Shown piece after piece: positions 36,094 through 46,731 of a stretch of DNA of 64,000 bases. Position 1 is the first letter of the stretch; each line of letters begins with the position of its first letter. A model generated the notes under the pieces. It was not told the DNA's origin. It worked only from the letters and a program-made list of their open reading frames with translations, and did no database searches. Made by a program: the position numbers and the translations under genes. The DNA lies in contig CM066984.1 in NCBI GenBank assembly GCA_033977485.1, forward strand, positions 26,433,001 through 26,497,000. The letters are read 5' to 3'. This stretch comes from Hydrangea macrophylla (lineage: Eukaryota; Streptophyta; Magnoliopsida; Cornales; Hydrangeaceae).

Positions 36094-36859
36094 CTAATAT
36101 GGAGTTTTAGATAACGGAAACGTACCAAGTACAAATTCCAAGCAAAAGTCTATTTCTCTTTTTGGTGGAAGTCCTTTGATATCCTGGAATACATCTTGAA
36201 AATCTTGTACAGTAGGAATTTGATCCGTCTTGGGTTCTATATCTGCACTCCCGATTGTAGCCAAACTGCTAGTAAGAAACATGTCGCTTGTTGTCTGACA
36301 CTGAAATCTGATCGTCGGACATCCTGGTATTGGAAACACAATCGTCCTAGTAGGGAAATCCAAATTGGCATTGTACTTAGTCAACCAATCCATCCCTAGG
36401 ATAATGTCGAACTCTGACATTGATAGAATTACCAAGTCTGCTAGAAGATTCCTATGTCCCAAGGTTAGTTGACAGTCCTTACATACTTTACCTAGCTTAA
36501 TAGTCATTCCCAATGGTGACACAACATTAAGTACTGGCTTGAGTATTTGGGGTTCTAAAACCAACAGACGCACAATCTTAATAGTAAAGCTCCAATATCG
36601 AATAAATCTTTAACTGGACTATAAAAGAGTACAAGCGTAACTTCCAAATGTTGCCGCTCATCAGCATTAAAGCCTGACTCTGCTGGAATGCTAGCATTCA
36701 TTCTTGTCTGATCTGGGGGTCCTTGAATTCCTTAAACTGGTGCACCGTAATATCCTCCTCGTGGTGCACGGTAGTCCTTGATCAAATGTCCCAGCTTGTT
36801 GCAATTTCGACAAACGAGGTCCATTCGATGATTACCTTTGGAAGCGGTGCAGAACATGG
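36094..36859 (-). pseudogene. Gypsy Gag zinc knuckle and protease fragment
   Basis: On the minus strand from 36,859: the second half of a CCHC knuckle region (CRNCNKLGHLIKDY, last Cys replaced by Tyr), then a stop-interrupted linker. A retropepsin follows with a decayed active site (DIGA for DTGA) and the conserved ILGMDWL end. The fragment ends just at the start of RT (36,094). It belongs to the same gag-pol as 49,226-49,487 and 58,423-59,125. RT, RNase H and integrase are gone, apparently deleted with the copia body. Confidence 0.75.
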
Positions 36860-36864
36860 CAAGA
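36860..36864. other. Target-site duplication of the 12.4-kb element, left copy
   Basis: CAAGA, identical to 49,221-49,225. Confidence 0.9.
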
Positions 36865-37339
36865 TGTAGCACCCAGAAATTTCCCGCAGAAATTCCACGT
36901 AGGAATTTAAAATAGTGACGTCACCCAGGATGCAGTTACAGAAGGCCCATTAGGGTGACCATAATTAGGAGTCCTTATTAGGATCCTTAGTAACCGTTTT
37001 GACGACAACAACGATACGTTTAACCTGGAGTCTATTAGAATGGTCGCAGCCCCGGCGTTTATAATTTCTATTTTATAAACCTTAAGTAGACTCGCTTTTG
37101 GACCAACACTCATCCTGGTACAGGTTTACATTTTTTTTGTACCACTTATAGTCAGTAGTACCTTAGGACTCAGACACACATCCCGGTGTGCCTACCCGAG
37201 AGTGGACCCCACCACTCACCATTCGAAAAACATGCACACACCATCACCCTTGTGCCCTTAATATCTACCCTTTGAAACACACATACTCACACATAATTGT
37301 GCACCCAGTGCACTTGATAAACCCCCACCCCTCTCTCTC

Positions 37340-37348
37340 TATAAATAA
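37340..37348 (+). promoter_or_regulatory. TATA box of the 4.35-kb LTR
   Basis: TATAAATAA after a CT-rich stretch. The right LTR has the same box at 45,300-45,308. Confidence 0.65.
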
Positions 37349-39631
37349 GACCTCACCCTCCCTCATTTTAATACCCTTAACCACCCACAATCTGTCTAAC
37401 AGATTGTTAAATGGAGAGAGAGCCCGAGAGAGCTTGAGAGAGCACCATTCCCCCCCCCCCCCCCCCCCCCCACATTGTGAACACTACACACACATCCTCT
37501 CTTCACTCTCTACACTGTCTCTGCCACACACACACGCTTACAACACACACTATGACCCCTCTTTGCACAGCACACAAGCAGAGGAGGGAGAAGAAGAAGA
37601 TCAGAGTAGATTTAGAGAGTTGTGGCAAACAGGGGCAACCTGAGGTAAACCCAACCCCTCTCACACATGCTTGAGCATCTGCATGTCCATTAGGAGACCC
37701 TAGGACCCTTGCATGCAAGCCACACTGAGCCTGAGGCTCACTGTGAACCTCCGGCAACCATTAAAGCTTCCCTTGAAGCTCAAATTTTTAACATCAACCA
37801 AAACCCCTTCTTTTTACACCAAACAGACCCACATGATCCCACTTAGACCCCAGTGTAGGAGCTTTTCGTTTAGAGTTCATTTGAATGGCCATGCAGGCCA
37901 TTATTCTCTTGATTGGCCGAAAGAGTAATCGGCTAGTAGGACCACCAAACGAATAAACCAGATTATGAGCCCCTAGTATGTGATAGAGGATGAGATTGCA
38001 GTCTTTTCCCCGTTGGATTCATCAATTTTGATGAAGAAGTGAGAGAGATATGAGGAGAGAGAGTGTTCCGGCGAAATCGCCATCGCCGGCGGCGTCGGGA
38101 TCGCCGGAGAAGACGAAGAAACCCATCTGGGTTTCGGGTTATAAGACCCGGGTTCAGGTCAGGTCTTGGGTGGGCCAGGTTGGGTGTAGAAGTGGGTAGC
38201 GGGCCGGGTTAAAAATAACCCGTGGGTCTTTTAAGTGGGACGACGCCGTTTTGAGCGTCGGGTTGGAGTTCGGGTCGGGCTGTGCTATGGGTGGGTCAGC
38301 CTGAGAGTGCATATGGGTAAGGGTTTGGGTTTGGTTCCAACCGAGTAGGACCCGTGGGTCCTATAAATGACACGACGTCGTTTTGACGTGGGGTCTTGTT
38401 TGGGTAGGGTTTCGGGTTTTGGTTTGGGTCGTGTTGTGTCTGTGTGTGGGTCAGGGTTTGATTCGGGTCTGGTTAGGGTTTGGGTTAATGGGTAGGATAG
38501 GTTTGTGAGTATGAGTGGGTTTCGGGTTCGGGTTAGGATCAACCCGAATGGGTTTTGGGTTGGGTTTAGTTGTGAGTTAAAATGGGTAGTCCGTTTAGAA
38601 TTTGGTTGGGTCAGGTCTGACCCATCGGGTCACGCGTTTGGATCCCCTTGAGAGTGTATTCGGGTAACCCGTTTACCCATGGGTCGGTTCGGGTCGACCC
38701 GCCGGGTCTGTGGATTTATTTATTATTATTATTGTTATTAGTATTATTATTATTATTATTAGTTTTAATTAGTTTAAAAATGATTTAAATTATTTTAATA
38801 ATTATAAATGGGTTATAATTAATACCGTTAATGTTTTATATTATATAATATTATTTTAATATTATGCATATCATTATTATATTGTATATATCATATATTT
38901 ATTATTTATATAATTAATATAAATAATAAATACCAGTTTTAAATAGTTAATAAATACCTATATGTATTCATAAATTCTAGAAAATTAGGGTAATGATCCT
39001 GGGACTATTTTATTACATAATGTAAGTTGTAAAGCTATAATATTATAGTCCAGTATTTTTAATAATTAATAAGGAGCTATTTTATGTGTATATTAATTAT
39101 TAAAAATACCAAACGAGCTCCGAAAATTATGAGATAAATACTGGTAGTGTATTTTAATATCTAGTATTTAAGAAAAATACTTATAAATACTGATTCTTTT
39201 GTATAATTATACTTATGTATTTAAATCCCGCTTCGGGTATTTTCTGGTATATATTATATTTAAAAATTCATAATAAATAATCTAGGACTCCGAAAATTAC
39301 GCGGGCAGTTCCCAGAGTCTTACAATAATGTCTAGAACATTTTCGTAAAATTTGGTGACCTTTCGACCCGGTCGAAAATACAGCCTATCTTTCAGGGCCC
39401 GCATTAGTATAGTAAGCCCTACCTTTTACCTCGTAAAACGCGACGGACTCCGATTTGAGTCTAGTCAATGGCGTTGGACTTAGAATGACACGTAGATCAC
39501 TACCTTGAGGTTTATGACCTCATTTGGTAAAATTACAATTTTGCCCCTATAGTTGTACTCATACATTATTATTGTTTATTTCGTTTATTGTTGTAGAACT
39601 TGAGAGTTATCTGCTTTTCGAGGATCGGTGA

Positions 39632-39646
39632 CTCGAGGTGAGTTTC
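39632..39646 (+). promoter_or_regulatory. Candidate splice donor in the 5' LTR
   Basis: CTCGAG/GTGAGTTTCC with GT at 39,638, a near-consensus donor. It is conserved in the right LTR (47,646) and the solo LTR (9636). Confidence 0.4.
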
Positions 39647-41220
39647 CTAACCTCACTCTAATCCTAATAAGATGAATATAAGATGTTTAAAAGCTACCTG
39701 TATGATGTTTTGTATGAGTGATAAGCTGATTTATGATGTCAAGTGTATTTCCAATAATTATAAGATGTTTAAAAGCATGTTATGGTAGTGCTATCGCATA
39801 CGTGAGCATGTCAAGGTTTTATCTATATGTTCATCGGTATCAATTCCATGTTATGTGATCCATGCTCTATATGTTACATTTCTGCTGCTTACTATTAAAT
39901 GCACGTTTTACGATGTTGATGACTGGAATAGATAACGCATGCCATGTTAATAATAAAGAGAAATGAAAGTAGTTTTGCATGTGCATATTGATAATGGACA
40001 CACGTGCATTTCATGACACGTGTCAGTATGCGTTGTGTGAGAAAAGAGAGGTGTTTGATGAGAATATGAATGAGATGAGATATGTGAACGTAAACGAGAT
40101 ATGATTTCTGGATCCTATGGATCAACGGCTGACGAGCCGGGGTGGACATGAACGGTTAGGGTTCCTAGCGCGCCTCTCACCGTTGAAGACGTCCGGTGAT
40201 GCGCATACATGGTTGAAGACGTCCCATGTATCGTTGAATACGTCCGGCTAGTGCTCTAATATACTTCTCAGCCGTGTAGACGACCGGTGAGAGTGTACAC
40301 ATGGTTGAAGACGTCCCATGTGCCAGTCTCATTGTTTACAGATAGTGTGCGCCGTGAAGACGTCTGTGGCCTATCAAGGGACAAATAGGAATTGGCTGTG
40401 ATAGTATGTTGTCATTCTTGATATACCGCGTATTGTCAAGTGGATGAGAAAGAAAAGGCGAATGATGAGATTGAGTTGATGAGTCAAAATGATTTGGTTT
40501 GGAAGTTTTGGTTTTAAAATAAAATGGTTTTGAAAAGTATATGTTTTAAAAGCAAGTGTCTTTGAAAAGAATCGGGAGTGAGTTACATTGGTCATGCAAT
40601 TGCACGCACGTGGATAAAATAAGGATAATGTATTCTATGATGCTGTGATTATCTTTTTATCTGTTTTGATGAGACCTCTGCTATGCCCGTGGTGAGAATG
40701 CGTCTTTTGATAAGAAATTAATCCTATTTTAAAGTATTAAACTATGACGTGAGTCCAGAGATGTGTTGTATTTATTGATTATTGTGCGGTTGAGACTCTC
40801 ACTCAGCCTTGTTCCAAGGCTGACGGCATGTTACGCCCTGGGCATTCGTATGTCCAGAGTGTTGCAGGTTCGGAGATAGATAGAAGAGTTCAGGATGCAG
40901 TACCATGGAGCCAAGGAGAATAAAGCCTTGCCCAAGACCTGATAGACACTTTCTCAAGTTTTAAGATTATGTAAATTATTTAGTATGGCCTCTTGTATTA
41001 GAATTGAAGTTATTGTAACCTTTGTTTAATTTCCGTTGCTGTATTTATACTCTGATAAGTATTAGATCATGCCTAAGCTCTAGCTTTTCCCTTATGATTG
41101 TACGGTGCGGAGTTAGAAGGACAGGACGGTTAACAAACTAGTCACGTGTCTACGGACCCATAAAGGAAAATTTTTATTTTCCCTATTTTTGGCTTACTCC
41201 GGGGCGTGACAGGGTTTTAG

Positions 41221-41237
41221 TGGTATCAGAGCCTAGG
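41221..41237 (+). promoter_or_regulatory. Primer binding site of the 12.4-kb element
   Basis: TGGTATCAGAGCCTAGG, nine bases after the LTR end, is the tRNA-iMet type. Confidence 0.85.
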
Positions 41238-41344
41238 TTAGGCATTTACCGTTTGTCCTATACACTTTAAGTTATAAACCATTAGATCTTTTCCTCACTT
41301 ATGAAGATACTAAACCTATGATAGTTTATATTGGACAGGTGAGC

Positions 41345-41905
41345 ATGGAACCATTCTATGTCCAAGACGGGTTTGGAGGACATTGGGTTTATCCAGATCG
41401 TATAGAGCCTGCATACCCAGTGTTGTAGCGACAAAGGATTCGACGGAGTGCTCAGCAGCATTTGGAGGAAAACATGTGGCATGATGTACATGTGTTGGGA
41501 ATTGAGGACCCAGAGATCCTGCAGAGAGAGGCATATTACCGAGAAAACACCCTTAGACTTGTTCATCAGGAAGCAGCTGAGATGTCTCATGACAGCTATA
41601 CCCTCCGAGTCATGACTTTTCGAGTTAAGCTGACACCCCCACCAGGACCCGTAGGACCATCTTCTGCTATGCCACCCCCAGTACCAGAGGAGTCCATAGC
41701 TGATACACCCTTGACCGTTGAGCCAGTCCTGGGGACTGATATGGAGGAGGATGATGATGGAGAAGTTCCAGCAAAGGAGACCAATTCTGTGGAGGATGCT
41801 GATTCCGCAGTCAATGTCGACCCAACTGAGAATGTGGGCAAGAAACCACCCAAGAAAGACATAGCTGACAAGGGAAAGTCAAAGGTCGAGGACCTGGATG
41901 ATTGA
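41345..41905 (+). pseudogene. Pre-gag ORF1, unknown function, one early stop
   Basis: From ATG 41,345 the frame runs 186 codons to TGA 41,903. A TAG at 41,426-41,428 interrupts it after 27 residues. The N-terminal third is mixed and basic. The middle is Pro-rich (PPPGPVGPSS). The C-terminal half is strongly acidic (EEDDDGE) and ends in a Lys-rich then Asp-rich tail. I recognise no domain. The start (M-E-P-F...V-D-GFGG) resembles the pre-gag ORF starts at 33,282 and 60,445. The ATG sits in GGTGAGCATGG right after a splice-acceptor-like TTGGACAG. A downstream start is also possible. Confidence 0.65.
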
Positions 41906-42420
41906 AGGACTATGTAATAGGACTGTTAGTCCATCTTTTGTGTATATAGCTGTACTCAGGCATGTAACACATGATAGTAGCAACGTGTACGCCTTTCATG
42001 TATCTATTGTTGGCACTATTTCCTACTATATATGTACTTAGTGTACGCACTCTCTGATGTAAATGTTTTTGTAACTATGTTGCACTATGTTTAAAATCTA
42101 TCTATGAAAATCGTCTTTAACCCGACTTATGTATTATTACATTGATGTACCGCTTGCTTATAATTAGTATCTTGTATACTCTTAGTCTATAAGAATAACG
42201 AATAAATCCCTGCGATGAGTTGACCCATAGAAGTCATAAGTGTAATAAATATAGAATTAGGAACTAATGTAAGTCCAGGGAGTCAGACTTGGAACAATTG
42301 ACAGTAACTCAAGGTTTAGATAGAATTAAGGAAGATACCCCCTTTGTCACTATAAAACCTTAAGATATTTCATTAATTAGCATCAGTACTAAGTTAGTTT
42401 TCTGTGTTGGGCAGGCTAGC

Positions 42421-42930
42421 ATGGAGCACCAGATAGAGTACGATGCTGCGGATGGACAGTACAGAGTCACCTTGGAAAGACAGTTTGCCCCTCGAGGATT
42501 TGGTCATGTTAGCAACACCATCAGGCATAGAGTTCGCCAGACTATAAGGAAGTGGACACGTTGTTTCTTCCGTGAGAGACCTGTTCCAGAGTTAGCATAT
42601 CATAGAGTGATAGCACCGCGCTTGCTGTCTGCTGAGATGGAGGAGATTCCACATGCCCTTGGAAACCTTGCAATCCATGACCAGGATGAGCCACAAGAAG
42701 ACGTAGTACACTTTGTTACCCCTGCAGGTTCTGATGATGACTCAGATGATGATCCAGATGAAGACCCACTAGCGGAGCCTGAGATGATAGAGGACCCTGA
42801 TTGGCCCCTTGAGCCAGCCTGGGATGCATTTATAGGTATCCCTCCGATTGACTTTCCACCATCCAGTGACTTAGGAGAGGTGACCTCGGACTCTGATGTT
42901 GAGAGAGATGGTGGATGGATCCTTAGCTAG
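42421..42930 (+). CDS. Pre-gag ORF2, 169 aa acidic protein of unknown function
   Basis: Intact from ATG 42,421 to TAG 42,928. The N-terminal 75 residues are basic (RHRVRQTIRKWTRCFFRERP). The C-terminal half is very acidic (SDDDSDDDPDEDP) and ends with Asp-rich and Trp-containing motifs. It has no signal peptide or membrane segment. Like ORF1 it follows an acceptor-like TTGGGCAG and a GGCTAGCATGGA start context, so the two could be diverged duplicates. It is the only uninterrupted pre-gag frame in the window. The basic-then-acidic layout could bind nucleic acid or chromatin, but that is speculation. Confidence 0.6.
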   Translation: MEHQIEYDAADGQYRVTLERQFAPRGFGHVSNTIRHRVRQTIRKWTRCFFRERPVPELAYHRVIAPRLLSAEMEEIPHALGNLAIHDQDEPQEDVVHFVTPAGSDDDSDDDPDEDPLAEPEMIEDPDWPLEPAWDAFIGIPPIDFPPSSDLGEVTSDSDVERDGGWILS

Positions 42931-43393
42931 TTCATCTTATGTTCTTATTCCACTTCTTTTGATGTACTCCAGATTTGTAGAACTAGTATTTGTACTTTTG
43001 CTGTACTTTTTATTGTCTGATCAGTAGTAGTTGCTTGTGTCTAAATTTAACATAATTGTATGAATGAGACGAATTCTTACTTTTTATTGCTAATCTTACC
43101 TCTTATACATTTATTACTAATAAGAATATAGGCTTGACCATTAGTCGATAGATATTTAGGCACTGACGAACTTCCTGAGATGTATCTCGGAACAGTCAGC
43201 TCAACCTAGAGTCTAGAAAGGCCAAGGATGAGAATGCCTTACCCTTGACCCTAGTAGTAGTTGTGACAACCGTTATATGCTAGAAATCCATGTTAACTCA
43301 ATACTGTTACTTGTCATATAACCAGACGAGATAAGATAAGGTATTGACCAAATAGGTGTTAACTCGTAGGTATAACCCTTGCTAGCGTACACC

Positions 43394-44515
43394 ATGGTTA
43401 AGAGGAAACGGAATACTCAGAACTCACCCAACTGACCAACAAATGTGATACCTCCAGCAGTGGATCCAACAGGATTGATAGGAGCTCTTGTCCGACGCGT
43501 GGAACAAGCAAGTGATCACCTGGACCGCGTCATCAACAGCGGAAATACTTGTCAGACAGGAGATAAACTGCTTGAGAGATTTCGTGCACTTAAACCTGGA
43601 ACGTTCACTGGAATGACAGAAGCATGGGAAGCTGAACAATGGCTTCGTGATATGGAACGGATGTTTCAAGCCCTCGAATGCAACGAGACGGAGAAAAGAC
43701 GCGTAGCTGTTTTCCAATTGACGTATTCAGCAGCCGACTGGTGGGAATCTGTTGAAGCTACAGTGGGCGAAGATGTTACAAGGAGAATGACATGGGAAGC
43801 ATTCAAAACGAAATTCCTAGCAAAGTACTTCCCAAGAACAGAGAGAAACAAGAAGAAAAAGGAATTCATAGAGCTAGTTCAAGGCAACATGACGGTACAA
43901 GAATACACGACAAAATTTGAGAGACTATCGCAATTTGCTCCCTATATGGTAGATACTCAGCGAAATAAGACACTGCAATATTACGAAGGACTTAATCCAG
44001 ACATTCAAAAGACAGCAGCAGTATACCTCGACCAACCATTCGAAGAAATGGTAGAATTAGCCACACAACTGGAGAACATAGCTCTGAACAGCAAGAAACT
44101 AGAAAGCCACCCACAAGGAGGAAAAGATAACTGGTTCCAGGCAAACAACCCAGGAGGAAATCGAAGAAGCAATCAAGTGTCACAAACAACCGCTCGAATG
44201 CAGTCTGTAATCACCAGAGGAAACTCTGGACACCTCCAGAATCATCACAATAGACAGAGAAGCAATAACAGAAGAGTTAGTCAGAAAGCCGTTCAGACAC
44301 ACGCAAAGCAACGTGATATCTGCTACAACTGCGGAACACCCGGACACCACTCCAAAGAATGCGCAGCACCGAAACAATTCATAGGGAAACAGGTGCGGTG
44401 TTTCAATTGTGGAAAGACTGGTCATATACGTAAAGAATGCCCTGAACTAGAAGTTCAGAACAATACTCCACCACCACAAAGATTCAGAAAGAGAGCTCGC
44501 AGATCAGTAAATTAA
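43394..44515 (+). pseudogene. Tekay/Del-like Gag with an early stop
   Basis: The natural start appears to be ATG 43,394 (Lys/Arg-rich). TGA 43,433-43,435 cuts it after 13 residues, and the rest of the frame is open to TAA 44,513. The Gag core is well preserved (TEAWEAEQWLRDMERMF, YSAADWWESV, FKTKFLAKYFP, VQEYTTKFERLSQFAPYMV). A basic hinge and two CCHC knuckles (44,321-44,362 and 44,399-44,440) follow. Gag would form the particle and bind RNA. No protease follows. Re-initiation at an internal codon might still give a nearly full-length product. Confidence 0.88.
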
Positions 44516-44824
44516 CCCCAGCACTAAACAGAATGGAAGACTGAAGGTACCATGTCCACTGCTAGAACTTTGAATCTTATATAGAGATGATATTACAAGA
44601 TGTTTGGGACATTCGAGAGGAATTATGAGGAGGAGCTGATGCATTTTCAGGAAATCAGACCCCGGAACAGTTGACAACAACTTATGGTCCGATAAACCAA
44701 TTAGATTGATAAGAGCGCCTGAGTTGGTATAGAACGACTAACCTTGTGAATAAGACTTTGTACATTTAAGATCTAGCAAACTCTAGATTTCGAGGACGAA
44801 ATCCTCAAATAAGGTGGGTAGAGA
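44516..44824 (+). other. Gag 3' region and polypurine tract
   Basis: Some 300 bp with no ORF sit where pol would begin, ending in the polypurine tract AAGGTGGGTAGAGA (44,811-44,824) directly before the 3' LTR. Confidence 0.75.
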
Positions 44825-45413
44825 TGTAGCACCCAGAAGTTTCCCGCAGAAATTCCACGTAGGAATTTAAAATAGTGACATCACCCAGGATGCAGTTACA
44901 GAAGGCCCATTAGGGTGACCATAATTAGGAGTCCTTATTAGGATCCTTAGTAACCGTTTTGACGACAACAACGATACGTTTAACCTGGAGTCTATTAGAA
45001 TGGTCGCAGCCCCGGCGTTTATAATTTCTATTTTATAAACCTTAAGTAGACTCGCTTTTGGACCAGCACTCATCCTGGTACAGGTTTACATTTCTTTTGT
45101 ACCACTTATAGTCAGCAGTACCTTAGGACTCAGACACATATCCCGGTGTGCCTACCCGAGAGTGGACCCCACCACTCACCATTCGGAAAACATGCACTCA
45201 CCATCACCCTTGTGCCCTTAATATCTACCCTTGGAAACACACATACTCACACATAATTGTGCACCCAGTGCACTTGATAAACCCCCACCCCTCTCTCACT
45301 ATAAATAAGACCTCACCCTCCCTCATTTTAATACCCTTAACCACCCACAATCTGTCTAACAGATTGTTAAATGGAGAGAGAGCCCGAGAGAGCCTGAGAG
45401 AGCACCATTCCCC

Positions 45414-45444
<31 letters not shown>

Positions 45445-46689
45445 ATTGTGAACACTACACACAAATCCTCTCTTCACTCTCTACACTGTCTCTGCCATAC
45501 ACACACGCATACAACACACACTAGGACCCCTCTTTGTACAGCACACAAGCAGAGGAGGGAGAAGAAGAAGATCGAAGAAGATTTAGAGAGTTGTGGCAAA
45601 CAGGGGCAACCTGAGGTAAACCCAACCCCTCTCACACATGCTTGAGCATCTACATGTCCATTAGGAGACCCTAGGACCCTTGCATGCAAGCCAAACTGAG
45701 CCTGAGGCTCACTGTGAACCTCCGGCAACCATTAAAGCTTCCCTTGAAGCTCAAATTTTAAACATCAACCAAAACCCCTTCTTTTTACACCAAACAGACC
45801 CACATGATCCCAGTTAGACCCTAGTGTAGCAGCTTTTCGTTTAGAGTTCATTTGAATGGCCATGCAGGCCATTATTCTCTTGATTGGCCGAAAGAATAAT
45901 CGGCTAGTAGGACCACCAAACGAATAAACCAGATTATGAGCCCCTAGTATGTGATAGAGGATGAGATTCCGGTCTTTTCCCCGTTGGATTCATCAATTTT
46001 GATGAAGAAGTGAGAGAGATATGAGGAGAGAGAGTGTTCCGGTGAAATCGCCATCGCCGGCGGCGTCGGGATCGCCGGAGAAGACGAAGAAACCCGTCTG
46101 GGTTTCGGGTTATAAGACCCGGGTTCGGGTCAGGCCTTGGGTGGGCCAGGTTGGGTGTAGAAGTGGGTGGCGGGCCGGGTTAAAAATAACCCGTGGGTCT
46201 TTTAAGTGGGACGATGCCGTTTTGAGCGTCGGGTTGGAGTTCGGGTCTGGCTGTGCTATGGGTGGGTCAGCCTGAGAGTGCATATGGGTAAGGGTTTGGG
46301 TTTGGTTCGAACCGAGTAGGACCCGTGGGTCCTTTAAATGACACGACGTCGTTTTGACGTCGGGTCTTGTTTGGGTAGGGTTTCGGGTTTTGGTTTGGGT
46401 CGTGTTGTGTCTGTGTGTGGGTCAGGGTTTGATTCGGGTCTGGTTAGGGTTTGGGTTAATGGGTAGGATAGGTTTGTGAGTATGAGTGGGTTTCGGGTTC
46501 GGGTTAGGATCAACCCGAATGGGTTTTGGGTTGGGTTTAGTTGTGAGTTAAAATGGGTAGTCCGTTTAGAATTTGGTTGGGTTAGGTCTGACCCATCGGG
46601 TCACGCGTTTGGATCCCCTTGAGAGTGTATTCGGGTAACCCGTTTACCCATGGGTCGGTTCGGGTCGACCCGTCGGGTCTGTGGATTTG

Positions 46690-46731
<42 letters not shown>

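Larger units (their letters stand above)
36865..41211 (+). repeat. 5' LTR of the 12.4-kb element (4347 bp)
   Basis: It begins TGTAGCACCCAG and ends GGGGCGTGACA. In order it holds a TATA box (37,340), a run of 22 C (37,450-37,471), a purine-rich leader (about 37,570-37,620), a G-rich GGGTT-type island (38,100-38,710), an AT-rich ATT/TAA stretch (38,715-39,300), a candidate splice donor (39,638), and a GAAGACGTCC minisatellite (about 40,180-40,365). The ORFs inside it are low-complexity and not credible. Confidence 0.9.

Noticed and set aside
36094..36573. Possible host aspartic protease gene
   Set aside because: The zinc-knuckle linkage, decayed active site and immediate RT start show it is gypsy pol.
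37188..37643. 151-codon frame in the left 4.35-kb LTR and its 165-codon partner at 45,148-45,645
   Set aside because: Low-complexity His/Thr/Pro from CA- and CT-rich LTR DNA. It starts upstream of the TATA box and changes length with the C-run.
46021..46275. 84-codon frame in the right LTR
   Set aside because: The left LTR counterpart does not keep the frame, and the composition is that of the G-rich island.
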